A program made the translations under genes and the position numbers. Below are positions 8,965-18,041 of a stretch of 64,000 nucleotides of DNA, piece after piece (the first letter of the stretch is position 1; every line of letters begins with the position of its first letter). A model generated the notes under the pieces. That model was given only the letters and a program-made list of their open reading frames with translations, made no database searches and was not told the DNA's origin. The stretch lies in assembly GCA_012959465.1 (NCBI GenBank), contig DUDC01000196.1:15755-79754 (forward strand), written 5' to 3'. Source of the stretch: Planctomycetaceae bacterium. Lineage in GTDB: Bacteria > Planctomycetota > Planctomycetia > Pirellulales > Pirellulaceae.

Positions 8965-8978
8965 GGTCGTGGCGGATC

Positions 8979-9674
8979 CTAAACACTCAAATGCGCGGCC
9001 ACAAGATCGGAGGTCAACTCCGAGGTTGCGCCGTCGGCGACGCTTCGACCTCGATTCATGAGGTAGAAACGATGTCCAAACTCATGCACAAAATCGAGAT
9101 ATTGCTCAACGAGCACAACGATCACGTTTCGTTCCTTCGCCAGTTGCCGCAACACTTCGCCGATCTGCTGAATAATACTCGGTTGAATCCCTTCGGTTGG
9201 TTCATCAAGCAACAACACTTCCGGCTCCCCAACCAGAGCGCGCCCGATGGCCAATTGCTGTTGCTGGCCACCGGAAAGGTCGCCGCCCATTCGCCGTGCC
9301 ATCGATTTGAGGATGGGAAACATGTCATAAATCTCATCCGGAATTTTTTTAACACGATTCGTGCGTGCTTGAAGTCCCACGAGTAGATTCTCTTGCACGG
9401 TGAGCTTTGGAAAAATCTGGCGTCCCTGGGGTACAAGAGCTATTCCTGCTTTGGCCCTTCGATTGGCGGGCAGACGTCTTAACTGCACATTATTCAGCGA
9501 CAAATCACCACCTGAGGCACGTAACGTTCCCATGATGTTCTTCATTAACGTCGTCTTACCGACACCATTGCGACCCACGATACACGTCACCTCGCCCGGG
9601 GCCATGGCCATGTTGATATTGTGCAGAACTTGGACGTTGCCATAGGCGAATGACAGATTCTCGATGGAAAGCAC
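8979..9674 (-). CDS. urtE: Urea ABC transporter ATPase UrtE
   Basis: This 231-residue protein is one of the two ATPases of the high-affinity urea importer (HAAT family, like LivF). Walker A GRNGVGKTT (near residue 35), signature LSGGQQQQL, Walker B VLLLDEPTEG and the family phrase GIQPSIIQQIG are visible. The last is typical of UrtE and not of LivF. It follows the fused urtC-urtD gene by 4 nt and precedes ureD by 14 nt. Confidence 0.96.
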   Translation of the reverse strand: MLSIENLSFAYGNVQVLHNINMAMAPGEVTCIVGRNGVGKTTLMKNIMGTLRASGGDLSLNNVQLRRLPANRRAKAGIALVPQGRQIFPKLTVQENLLVGLQARTNRVKKIPDEIYDMFPILKSMARRMGGDLSGGQQQQLAIGRALVGEPEVLLLDEPTEGIQPSIIQQIGEVLRQLAKERNVIVVLVEQYLDFVHEFGHRFYLMNRGRSVADGATSELTSDLVAAHLSV

Positions 9675-9678
9675 TGGT

Positions 9679-11667
9679 CTATCTCCCTAGGTAGGCTTCT
9701 ATGACTTCGGGGTTCGACTGTAATTCCTCTAGCGACCCCTGTGCCATGACTTTGCCTTCGTTGAGAACGGTCACTGGCGCGTTTAACAAACGAACAAACT
9801 CCATGTCGTGCTCAATAACAATAATGCTGTGTTCGGCCTGAAGTTCGAGAAGCAGTTCGGCGGTGAGCGCCGTTTCTTCATCGGTCAATCCAGCGGCCGG
9901 CTCGTCGACGAGCAACAACATCGGTTTGGCAAGGATCAACATGCTGATTTCTAGCCATTGACGTTGTCCGTGGCTCAAGTACTTTACGGGGAGGTCGACA
10001 TGGTCGATCAACCGTACGCGCCGCAGAATATCTAAAATCTGCTTGCCTTCATCGTCGGTCTCTTTTGACCACAGGTTTTGTTTCAATTCCTGACGTCCCG
10101 GCGAGGCGATCTGCATGTTTTCATAGACCGTGAGGCTATCGAAGACCGTGGGTGTCTGGAATTTCCGCCCCACGCCGAGTCGAGCAATATCAGTCTCTGA
10201 CTTGCCGGTTATTTCTTGGGCCGCAAACTGAACGCTTCCAGCCGTCGGATGCGTTTTTCCGCTAATCACGTCGCAGAGAGTTGTTTTCCCGGCTCCGTTG
10301 GGGCCAATGATGACCTGGAGTTCGTAATGATTTGCGGTAAAAGAATCGATGTCGAGTGCTTTAAATCCATCGAATTCGACTTGAAGTTTTTCGATACGCA
10401 GCAATACACAATCAAGCTCTGATGTTCCCGGACTTATTCGTTGCATCACCCGAAGGCGAGCAAGACGCTTTCGATATTCATCTTCGGCATTTTCACCCTG
10501 GTCTGCGACGGGCGATCTTTGGTCAATTGCGTCCCGATGGACAACTTCGTCGCTAGCTTGGCCACGAGGGTCACTACTCTGTTTTGTCCATCGCCGCCAA
10601 ATCGACATCAATCCCTCGGGGCACAACAACACAATGCCAATGAACATCCCGCCCTGTACAAAGGGCCAAGACCCCGGCATACGAGTCGTTAGCTGGTTAT
10701 AGAGGATGTTCACCGCCAACGCACCGAGCACCGCACCGGACAACGTGCCACGGCCGCCCACCGCAACCCAAATCACGGCCAGAATAGACATCTTCACTTC
10801 CATGAATTTGGGTGTGAAGATGTTCGCCTGAGGTGCGTACAACATGCCAGCGATGCCAGCAATCATGCCAGCGAGGACAAAGATCAGCATTTTGAACACG
10901 TAAGGCCGATAGCCTGAAAACCGTAAACGGGTTTCATTGTCCCGAATCGCGACCATGACCCGACCGAGCCGGGACGTGACGATCACGTGGCAAAACCAAT
11001 AGACGGCGATGAGTGTAAGCAGTGTGACGAGGTACAGCGCTAGCTTGACGTTCGGATCGGTGAGATCAAATCCAGCTAAGGTGACAAAGTTGGTCAATCC
11101 GTTGGTTCCGCACAGCATCAGGTCATTGCGGCAGAAGACGAGCCAAGCGCCAAAGGTAATCGCCTGGGTCAAAATAGCGAAAAACACGCCACGAATTCGA
11201 CTTACGAAACCACAGTAGCCGATGATGATTGCTACAACGCCCGGGATTAGCAATCCCAAGAGCAATGTGACAGACAGGCTATTGAACGGTTGCCAAAACC
11301 AAGGCAGCTCAATTCCTTCGACTGAAGACGAGACGACGTATAATGCGCGCGGGATGGTTTTCCCTGGACCGTCCAACGGACCATGCAGTGCCAGATGCAT
11401 GCCCATCGCATAACCACCAAAGGAGAAAAACAACGACTGGCATAGGCAGAGTATGCCCATGTAGCCCCAGACCAGATCGAGGCTGACGGCCAAGATGGCA
11501 AACGCCAAAAAGCGACCGAACATGTTCACCGTTTCGATGCCGATGCTTCCCGTCAGATAAAGTGCGGGCACGACGATCAGGCCAACGGTTAGCGTGATCG
11601 CAGGGGCGAGTTTTCCGGAATAATATCGCAGACGATCCATTGAGGCTGATAATTGCTTTTCAGACAT
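9679..11667 (-). CDS. urtCD: Fused urea transporter permease UrtC and ATPase UrtD
   Basis: One 662-residue frame joins two usually separate subunits. Residues about 20-370 are a LivM-type permease with some eight to ten membrane spans (LAFAILAVSLDLVWGYMG, IIGYCGFVSRIRGVFFAI). After a charged linker (residues about 375-425) comes an ABC ATPase of the UrtD type, with Walker A GPNGAGKTT, LSHGQRQWLEI as signature and Walker B LLLVDEPAAG. ATG 11667 is chosen: an AAGGATGG lies before it and it overlaps the urtB stop by 8 nt. The longer frame upstream lies inside urtB. With UrtE it would form an asymmetric ATPase pair in the inner membrane. Confidence 0.95.
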   Translation of the reverse strand: MSEKQLSASMDRLRYYSGKLAPAITLTVGLIVVPALYLTGSIGIETVNMFGRFLAFAILAVSLDLVWGYMGILCLCQSLFFSFGGYAMGMHLALHGPLDGPGKTIPRALYVVSSSVEGIELPWFWQPFNSLSVTLLLGLLIPGVVAIIIGYCGFVSRIRGVFFAILTQAITFGAWLVFCRNDLMLCGTNGLTNFVTLAGFDLTDPNVKLALYLVTLLTLIAVYWFCHVIVTSRLGRVMVAIRDNETRLRFSGYRPYVFKMLIFVLAGMIAGIAGMLYAPQANIFTPKFMEVKMSILAVIWVAVGGRGTLSGAVLGALAVNILYNQLTTRMPGSWPFVQGGMFIGIVLLCPEGLMSIWRRWTKQSSDPRGQASDEVVHRDAIDQRSPVADQGENAEDEYRKRLARLRVMQRISPGTSELDCVLLRIEKLQVEFDGFKALDIDSFTANHYELQVIIGPNGAGKTTLCDVISGKTHPTAGSVQFAAQEITGKSETDIARLGVGRKFQTPTVFDSLTVYENMQIASPGRQELKQNLWSKETDDEGKQILDILRRVRLIDHVDLPVKYLSHGQRQWLEISMLILAKPMLLLVDEPAAGLTDEETALTAELLLELQAEHSIIVIEHDMEFVRLLNAPVTVLNEGKVMAQGSLEELQSNPEVIEAYLGR

Positions 11668-13351
11668 CGGCCATCCTTCCCTTGGGCGGAAACAGTCCGG
11701 CCGGGCGCCACTGAATGAAAACAACCACAAACAACAGTATCAAGACTTTACCCCACACGGCTCCGGTGACGGGCTCCAGCATTTTGTTAATAACCCCCAT
11801 GCCAAGCCCGGCCCAGACTGCGCCGAAAATCTCTCCCACACCACCGGTCACCACAACCAGAAACGAATCGACGATGTAGTTCTGTCCCATGTCGGGTGTC
11901 ACGCCGCCAATCAGAGTGAGTGCATATCCGGCGATACCGGCAATGCCGCCGCCGAGTGCCAACGTATATCCGTCAAACCTGCGTGTATTCACACCCAGGC
12001 TATCTGCCGTATCTCGGTTTTGCGTTGTTGCCCGCACCAATAGCCCGAACTTTGTGTACTTCATCAACGCGTGAATCGCCATCACGCAGGCCGCGCATAA
12101 GGCGATGATGAAGCAACGGTTGTACGGAAGGACCACGTCCTGGACGATTTCTACGCCGCCCCGCAACCAGGTTGGATTGCTCACCGCGATATTGTTTCCA
12201 TAATGAACTCGCACGATTTGGATGAGTATCAAACTCACTCCCCAGGTCGCCAGGAGTGTGTCAAGCGGGCGGCCGTAAAGATGGCGAATTACCAAATACT
12301 CGATAAGAAATCCGGCAAACGCCGCAGCCAGAAATGCAACGGGCAGCGCCGCGATAAAATAATAGTTGAAAGCAGCCTCGGGAAGATAATTCGTAAACAC
12401 TTGCTGGACTTCGTAAGTCGCATACGCACCGATCATCATCAATTCACCGTGCGCCATGTTGATCACACCCATTAAACCGAATGTAATCGAAAGCCCTAAC
12501 GCCATCAGGATCAGCACCGACCCCAACGAAACCCCACTGAAAAGGTATTCGCCCCCGTGGACGAATCGCTGGTAACTTTCAATCTTCTCTACAGCCTGTT
12601 GATATGTATCTAATTCGGCCTCCTCGTACGCTCGCCCTGCGATACGCGCCGAGTCCAACTCTTTGGTCAACTGATGCAAAAGTGGAAGCGCCCGCGCGCT
12701 ACATAATTCACCGAGCCCCCTTGCCGCCGCGAGTCGGTGTTCTTGAGATGCGTCCGGCCGGCTGTCTCCGAGTTGAATCAGCCAGAGGCTTTCTTGAGCG
12801 TCGTCACGGATATCCAAATTTTCGTCGGATTTGGCCAACAGGGACAAGGGATCAACGAAAATGACATTTCGCGAATTACCACACTTTTTGGCGGCGGCTC
12901 CACGTTCTGCTAGGTCGGTTGAATAGAGCGCCAAGTAGAGGATTGCGGTCACAATCGTCTTGCGTTCACGTCGGCTTGGCTTGATTTTTCGCACCTCGGC
13001 CGTAGGAACCGCCGAGCGTTTCACTTGGGCCGTGAGTGGGTCTAACAAAGAAACCATCCCTCCTGGGGCCGCATCGCCCTTCGGCTCTCCCAAGAGAAAC
13101 AGCTGCTCTTTCCATAAGTAAAGATTCCCGTCCAGGTATGCTTGAAATATGGTCGACGCACGCGGATCGTTAGTCAATCTCAGCGCGTCAACGGCCGCTG
13201 CGCGGGCGGGCATTTCCGCGTCGCCAAGCCGAGGCATTTCGTGGCGAATTTTCTGTTCGTCGCCCACCGCCGTTTCGGCAAACATGGCAACGGCGCATGC
13301 AAAAATCCAAGCTGCGGTAATCCGCCAAAGACAAGTTGCCCTTCTAAACAT
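11660..13351 (-). CDS. urtB: Urea ABC transporter permease UrtB
   Basis: The 563-residue protein has a signal-like start, then an N-terminal extracytoplasmic helical domain of about 260 residues (the extra domain typical of UrtB and absent from LivH). A LivH-type permease follows with about eight spans (GVSLGSVLILMALGLSITFG, INMAHGELMMIGAYA, SLGVNTRRFDGYTLALGGG). A GTG sits directly before ATG 13351; ATG is preferred. Upstream, between urtA and this gene, lies the IS relic 13398-14329, so this gene may be separated from the urtA promoter. The stop overlaps urtC-urtD. Confidence 0.95.
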   Translation of the reverse strand: MFRRATCLWRITAAWIFACAVAMFAETAVGDEQKIRHEMPRLGDAEMPARAAAVDALRLTNDPRASTIFQAYLDGNLYLWKEQLFLLGEPKGDAAPGGMVSLLDPLTAQVKRSAVPTAEVRKIKPSRRERKTIVTAILYLALYSTDLAERGAAAKKCGNSRNVIFVDPLSLLAKSDENLDIRDDAQESLWLIQLGDSRPDASQEHRLAAARGLGELCSARALPLLHQLTKELDSARIAGRAYEEAELDTYQQAVEKIESYQRFVHGGEYLFSGVSLGSVLILMALGLSITFGLMGVINMAHGELMMIGAYATYEVQQVFTNYLPEAAFNYYFIAALPVAFLAAAFAGFLIEYLVIRHLYGRPLDTLLATWGVSLILIQIVRVHYGNNIAVSNPTWLRGGVEIVQDVVLPYNRCFIIALCAACVMAIHALMKYTKFGLLVRATTQNRDTADSLGVNTRRFDGYTLALGGGIAGIAGYALTLIGGVTPDMGQNYIVDSFLVVVTGGVGEIFGAVWAGLGMGVINKMLEPVTGAVWGKVLILLFVVVFIQWRPAGLFPPKGRMADV

Positions 13352-13390
13352 CACCTTATCCTTTTTGTGGCCTACAGGGCGCTCTGTGTT

Positions 13391-13397
13391 GAAATTG
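13391..13397. repeat. Target site duplication, left copy
   Basis: GAAATTG directly abuts the left inverted repeat of the IS relic. An identical 7-mer directly follows the right end (14330-14336). IS21-family elements make duplications of 4-8 bp. Confidence 0.85.
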
Positions 13398-14329
13398 TGT
13401 CAGGGGGCGCTACAAATTAGGCCACTTTCGGGTGACTTTTTACTTGAGGCTCTACCTTATCAGAAATTGAAGTGGCGTTGTGTCGCGCGAGCCGGAGGGC
13501 GCTGGCCTATTTTGAATTCGTTCACGCGTTTTCCTTTGACGGTGTTTGGCGTTTGTCCTCAGAGTCCGGTTCGGCCGAAGTTCGGTTGTTGAGTCGATAG
13601 CTCTTCCCGGGATCGAACCAATCAGCCTTCTTAACTGCAGCTCGAAGATTATCGATAATGAGCATCTTCGGTGTGCCGCCAAATTGTCGGTGGGCATTCT
13701 CGATGCAGCGAATGAAGTTCTCCGTCGTCTGTCGAAAGACAGATTCGGCGTATCCCTTCCGGCTGTAGCTGAGCACGACTCGAAGAACGTGAGTTCTCTT
13801 CCTCTTGCCGTCTTGAAGAACCGGAGCCCCCGTGCCGAAATCAACCTGTGCTTCCGAAGCTGGTTCTGTTTCGAGGCGTCGGAACGGGACGGGACATCTG
13901 GCCTCGAGCTGTTTCGTGAATCGTCGAGCGCTGTAGTAGCTTCCTTCGAAGCCGTCCACCGCAAGATCTTGGAAGATCCGCTTCGCCGAAAGCCCCATGT
14001 TCAGACTCTTCACGATGCAATCACGATAGGGCTCGCAATCACTTCGAGACGCCTTCGACCCGGGGGCGCTTTGGCCGGTATTGAATTCGCCGACTTCAAG
14101 CATCTTGCCACCGTATCTCGGTGAACGTCCAATTCGGCGGCAATGGCCCGATTCGACCAACCCTGCCGATGTAACTCAATAATCGCACTAACTTTAGCCA
14201 TCTTGATTCGATTCGCCATCGGCTTCTCCTGTTGTTGAAGACAACAACAGGAAAACCCTTCTGACGCTCCATTCAAGGTGGCCTATTTACAAGCGCCGCT
14301 GCGCGGCCTAATTTGGGCGGCCCCTGACA
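13398..14329 (-). mobile_element. Internally deleted IS21-family relic with intact ends, 932 bp
   Basis: Both ends start TGTCAGGGG when read inward. Left end: TGTCAGGGGGCGCTAC, then AAATTAGGCC. Right end: TGTCAGGGGCCGCCC, then AAATTAGGCC. Further AAATAGGCC motifs lie inside each end. A perfect 7-bp direct repeat flanks it. The inside holds only the front of istA joined to the tail of istB, so about 1.5 kb of a normal element has been lost. It is a different IS21 lineage from the element at 1-2195. The intact ends mean it could be moved in trans by a full-length relative. Confidence 0.88.
13522..14219 (-). pseudogene. istA'-'istB fusion remnant with frameshift
   Basis: Reading starts at ATG 14219 (MANRIKMAKVSAIIELHRQG, a helix-turn-helix start of IstA). 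Around 14080-14110 the homologous frame shifts and continues with SDCEPYRDCIVKSLNMGLSA, the DDE Asp in EAQVDFGTG and the second Asp in LIIDNLRAAV. Near 13608 it jumps to GKSYRLNNR, which matches the very end of IstB proteins (GESYRLK type). The third catalytic Glu and the whole ATPase core are gone, so it is inactive. Confidence 0.8.
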
Positions 14330-14336
14330 GAAATTG
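14330..14336. repeat. Target site duplication, right copy
   Basis: GAAATTG, identical to 13391-13397, directly follows the right end (…CCTGACA) of the IS relic. Confidence 0.85.
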
Positions 14337-14639
14337 GCGGCGTGCGGTTTATTTCTTGTTTGCGCTGTATTGCTATGCATACAGATCACCAGAAAAACAC
14401 GACTACGCGATGACGACGACATCTGATATGTCGCACAGATGAGAGGCGCTTTCGAGCGTCTCAAGGGGCGGGCGCATTGCTATCCAGCTATCTCGATTGT
14501 GTCGCGTTGAAACGCACATTTCAACAACCAGACACGATAGCAAACCCGACAGTCCATCACACACCTCCCAATGAGCCCTTGTGTTTGACACTAATGGGTC
14601 AAACAAAAGGGCCTGCAAGGGAAACACACCTTGGATTTA
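14337..14639. other. Original urtA-urtB spacer
   Basis: About 300 bp between the relic and the urtA stop contain no gene. A hairpin GAGGCGCT-TTCG-AGCGTCTC (14443-14462, 8 bp with one G-T pair, tetraloop) lies in the spacer. It has no T-run and could be an RNA processing or stability element that sets urtA apart from the rest of the operon. That role is inferred. Confidence 0.45.
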
Positions 14640-15920
14640 CTATGTCTTTGGCCCGCCAGTTGGAGCCGGGAAATCACCGTCCGGGTGGAGATGGGGACTG
14701 TAGGAATCAGGCGAAACGAGCCCGTCAGAACTGGAGATGATTTCGAATTGCCCATCGGCTTTGATTTCGCCAATATAGACAGGCTTGAGGGTGTGCTGAT
14801 TACTCGCGTGCATCTCCTTCGCTCCGCCAGGAGCGTCGAATTTGAGCCCATAAACGGCCTTCCGAACAGCATCGACATCAAAACTACCAGCCTTTTCAAC
14901 GGCCGCTTTCCAGACGTACACACCATAATAGGCTGCTTCGATTGGGTCGTCGGTCACGCGAGCTGAACCGCCCGGCAGGTTGTTTTTCTCGCAATACGCT
15001 TTGAAGTTCGCAACAAAGGTTTTGTTTTCCGGGCTATCAATGCTTTGGTAATAATTCCAGGCGGCCAGATGCCCAACCAGTGGCGGCACGTCCATGGCGC
15101 GCAGTTCATCTTCGGCAACGGAAAATGCCATAATAGGGCAGTCGTCGGCCGTGAGTCCCTGATTGGCAAACTCCTTGTAAAACGGCACGTTGCTGTCGCC
15201 GTTGATCGTCGACATGACACAAGCATTGCCGCCAGCGGCAAAAGCCTTAATTTTGCCAACGATCGTTTGATAGTCCTGGTGATGAAACGGCGTATACTCT
15301 TCGGCGATGTTTTCCTCAGGTACGCCTACGGAAAGCAAATACGCCTTGAGGACTTTGTTCGCCGTACGCGGAAAGACATAATCCGTACCGAGCAAATAGA
15401 ACTTCTTGTAATCTTCGTCCTTCATATACTTGGCTGCGGGAATGAGCTGTTGATTGGGCGATGCGCCAGTATAAAACACGTTTAACGACTGTTCTTCACC
15501 TTCGTATTGAACGGGGTAAAACAGCAGCTGGTTGTACTCTTCAAAAGTCGGCAGTACTGATTTGCGACTCACCGATGTCCAGCAACCAAATGTGGCCGCA
15601 ACCTTGTGGCTCGTAATCAACTCCTTGGCTTTTTCATTAAAGAGAGGCCAATCGCTAGCAGGATCAACCACCACTGGCTCAATCTGTTTTCCGAGTACGC
15701 CGCCCGCGGCATTTATCTCTTCAACAGCCATCAATACGACATCCCTCAACGATGTCTCCGAAATCGCCATCGTCCCGCTGAGTGAATGTAGCACGCCAAT
15801 CTTGACCGTTTCGCCCCCGTCGGTTGCGTCCGATGGACCCTCAACATCAGTACTGCATCCACAAATGCATAAAGCAACACCAAGCAAAACCGCCGTCAGT
15901 AAGCCTTTTGCCTTCCACAT
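14640..15920 (-). CDS. urtA: Urea ABC transporter substrate-binding lipoprotein UrtA
   Basis: UrtA binds urea outside the inner membrane and delivers it to UrtBC. The 426-residue product starts [11 protein letters not shown] and has a lipobox ending ICGC, so it is a lipid-anchored protein. Family features are clear: [17 protein letters not shown], the [14 protein letters not shown] region, YPVQYEGEE, and [16 protein letters not shown] 15920 with AGGAG before it is chosen over an upstream start in frame. A sigma-54 type promoter lies 150 nt upstream. It is the first gene of the transporter run, separated from urtB by the IS relic. Confidence 0.96.
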   Translation of the reverse strand: MWKAKGLLTAVLLGVALCICGCSTDVEGPSDATDGGETVKIGVLHSLSGTMAISETSLRDVVLMAVEEINAAGGVLGKQIEPVVVDPASDWPLFNEKAKELITSHKVAATFGCWTSVSRKSVLPTFEEYNQLLFYPVQYEGEEQSLNVFYTGASPNQQLIPAAKYMKDEDYKKFYLLGTDYVFPRTANKVLKAYLLSVGVPEENIAEEYTPFHHQDYQTIVGKIKAFAAGGNACVMSTINGDSNVPFYKEFANQGLTADDCPIMAFSVAEDELRAMDVPPLVGHLAAWNYYQSIDSPENKTFVANFKAYCEKNNLPGGSARVTDDPIEAAYYGVYVWKAAVEKAGSFDVDAVRKAVYGLKFDAPGGAKEMHASNQHTLKPVYIGEIKADGQFEIISSSDGLVSPDSYSPHLHPDGDFPAPTGGPKT

Positions 15921-16071
15921 CGTAAGCTCTCCTAATCGAAAATCGTTCTGATCGAGCAACGCGCCACTCACAACAATGGAGCAGACCGCCTAAACGCTGC
16001 CTGACGCAAACCGAACAATTGCTCTCGAAATCTGATAAAATCGACGGAGCAACGATTCTGCTAGCATCCAC

Positions 16072-16087
16072 TGCAACTATTGTTCCA
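16072..16087 (-). promoter_or_regulatory. Sigma-54 (RpoN) promoter of urtA
   Basis: Read on the minus strand: TGGAAC-AATAG-TTGCA. This differs from the consensus TGGCAC-N5-TTGCA at one base and keeps the GG and GC pairs at the exact spacing. Transcription would start about 12 nt below 16072, some 140 nt before urtA ATG 15920. It fits nitrogen control of urea uptake; an NtrC-type activator site was not identified by eye. Confidence 0.65.
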
Positions 16088-16253
16088 AAGAATGCATGCG
16101 TCTCACCGTACTGAATGTAAGGTGTCGCCATAAAAAGAGTTGCGGCGATCAGATGGCATGAAATTGTATCCTGTCGAGAGATACTGCCTTTTTTTCAGGC
16201 CTCGTTTGCCCATGAAGCAGGCAAACGCCAGTCCATAGCGGCGCAACGCGCGC

Positions 16254-16300
16254 AAAAAAATGTGCAGGCAACAACCGGAGGTTCGGTCCGTTACCTGCAC
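16254..16300 (-). terminator. Rho-independent terminator of the porin gene
   Basis: On the minus strand GTGCAGGTAAC pairs with GTTGCCTGCAC (about 11 bp with one wobble), and the stem is followed by ATTTTTTT. It lies 70 nt after the porin stop codon and before the urtA promoter, so porin and urt genes are separate transcription units. Confidence 0.85.
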
Positions 16301-16370
16301 GCGTTGGCTAGAGAAGCCGTGCACCGCCCATACAGATCAAGCTGAACTGTTTGCGATTTAAGTTCTCGTC

Positions 16371-17654
16371 CTAGAATTGAATTTGAGTACCGATTCGGAA
16401 TCCATCGACTTCCGCACCACCCTGAGCATTGCGCTGTTCATAGACGGCCGTAATGCGAGCATTATGACCATCCATAATGTAGTTCAACCCAACGTCAAGT
16501 CCCTCATTGAACGAGGCGGCTGTGCCAAAATCTCGGTCATAGTCCAGGTATCGGACGTATGGCTGAAAGCGACCGTCAAGGCAACCGATCGAGACATTCC
16601 TAGGAATCAAATAGCTGCCCAAAATGAAGAAACTCTGGCCCTGCCGAGCGACTGGTGTGAACAGTCCGCCGGTATCGACACCTGCTGCGTCGTTGTCATC
16701 AAAGTCGTAGTAAGCACCCTCGAGCGTCACGACACCGCAATTCGCAAGTTTCGTCTCAAACAACACATCGAGATTCCAGCCGGTGAAACTCCGGGCGTCA
16801 CCTGGGACCCCGACCGCATTATCTTGATGCATGAAGGAGAGGCCAATCGCGAAAATTTCCTTCTCGCCATAATAGGTGCTTGCGTTGTAGTACCCTGGTT
16901 CTGGATCAAGCAAGTTTAACACGAGGCGGCCTGTCAACATAAGATCGTCATCGCCTTGCGGCTGGTTCTGATTGCCTTCAAAAGCACCAATTTGCCATTT
17001 GAATTGGCCTTCGTTAAATTGGCCCCAGAGAGCTGCACCATCGTCGCGACCTTGGAAGATGTTTGGATAACCAAATTGAGTGTAGGGGAATGACCATGCA
17101 TTGAGGTAGAACGGGCCGCTTAAGTTCGAGCGATCACTCGGAGGGAGAAAACGTCCAGCCCAAAGGTTGATGTGGTCTGTCAACTTTAGCTTGATCACGG
17201 CGTCGAGAATGCGAATATCTCCGCCGTCTTCAAACGGCGTTGCGCCAAGGTCAGCGAATTGGGCATTGTGTATATCCGTATTAAGCTCGAATCCGATCCG
17301 TTCATGCCCCTGACCGCTCAAGTAGATCCGCATATTGTCAATTGCGAAGTCGGCGGAGGTCGAAGTTCCGTTGGTGGCTCCGTTATTGATAGCGTTGTAG
17401 CTGGTGCGAAGTCCGGCACCCAATTTTACCCATTTGCAATCATCCCACCTGTGCATCCAGCCATCACAACAGTTGCAGCAACCGAAACACTCGTCTTGCT
17501 TACCGGCGCAACCGGAGTTCTCATCTTCAGTGAGTTCACTCGACAGTTCAAGCGAGATACCTTGATCCGCTGACGGAACGTTCGCAATTTGGCCATAGAC
17601 GGGTGACGCGATGAGCGCCATCGCAAGGACCGAAAATAGGCGTGGAGCTAACAT
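16371..17654 (-). CDS. Outer-membrane porin, phosphate-selective porin O/P-like, probably for urea
   Basis: The 427-residue product begins with a signal peptide (MLAPRLFSVLAMALIASPVYG) and ends in ...IGTQIQF, an aromatic end typical of beta-barrels. The body is full of alternating strands (KWVKLGAGLRTSYNAI, RIGFELNTDIHNAQF, DHINLWAGRFLPPSDRSN) as in the OprP/OprO family. A cysteine-rich stretch (CAGKQDECFGCCNCC, near residues 48-62) precedes the first strand. ATG 17654 has GAGGA before it; longer in-frame starts lack one. The place between urtA and ureF suggests it lets urea cross the outer membrane. That role is inferred from context. Confidence 0.78.
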   Translation of the reverse strand: MLAPRLFSVLAMALIASPVYGQIANVPSADQGISLELSSELTEDENSGCAGKQDECFGCCNCCDGWMHRWDDCKWVKLGAGLRTSYNAINNGATNGTSTSADFAIDNMRIYLSGQGHERIGFELNTDIHNAQFADLGATPFEDGGDIRILDAVIKLKLTDHINLWAGRFLPPSDRSNLSGPFYLNAWSFPYTQFGYPNIFQGRDDGAALWGQFNEGQFKWQIGAFEGNQNQPQGDDDLMLTGRLVLNLLDPEPGYYNASTYYGEKEIFAIGLSFMHQDNAVGVPGDARSFTGWNLDVLFETKLANCGVVTLEGAYYDFDDNDAAGVDTGGLFTPVARQGQSFFILGSYLIPRNVSIGCLDGRFQPYVRYLDYDRDFGTAASFNEGLDVGLNYIMDGHNARITAVYEQRNAQGGAEVDGFRIGTQIQF

Positions 17655-18041
17655 GAAACATGTCCTCATTTTACACGAAACAGTACTGACAGTAGATCGG
17701 ACATAGTTCCGCCATGTCTCGACACAACACCTAAAAGACCCCTTCATGCTGAGGTATCGGCAATCCCGTCCTCATATCTCAGGTGGAAATGCATGCTCGG
17801 TACAGGGTGCCACAACACGCCAGGCGCCCGAGTCGGTAAAGTCGGCGCGACTTAGCTAAGCTAGCTTTCGGTAGTTCGGGAATTCGATGATCCCAAGTTG
17901 ATAGTAATCAAGGATTCAATGAAAAAACCATAGAGCCTTGCAAACGCGGCCCAATCATGCATGTTATCTACAGTCGCAGGCGCCAAGCGATGACGTTGGT
18001 GCCCGTAGGTTGTTCCCGCTCAATTCGCCCAATTTGCTAAC
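17655..18041. other. Divergent promoter region between porin and ureF
   Basis: This 387-bp gap must carry the promoters of the porin gene (leftward) and ureF-ureG (rightward). Two partial sigma-54-like matches on the minus strand were judged wrong in spacing. No clear -35/-10 pair was found. AT-rich patches lie near 17900-17960. Confidence 0.4.

Noticed and set aside
9679-11730. Longer start for urtC-urtD at 11730
   Set aside because: The extra residues lie in the urtB coding region and do not look like a permease start; ATG 11667 has a ribosome site.
14080-14110. Programmed frameshift in the IS relic transposase
   Set aside because: No slippery heptamer was found at the shift, IS21 istA is not known to need one, and the gene is already destroyed by a deletion.
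17787-17812. Second sigma-54 promoter, minus strand, TGGCAC near the porin gene
   Set aside because: The -24 part is perfect, but the next GC lies three bases too far away; RpoN spacing is strict.
17937-17955. Sigma-54-like TGGGCCGCGTTTGCA, minus strand, before the porin
   Set aside because: GG and GC are separated by nine bases instead of ten, and the CAC part is missing.
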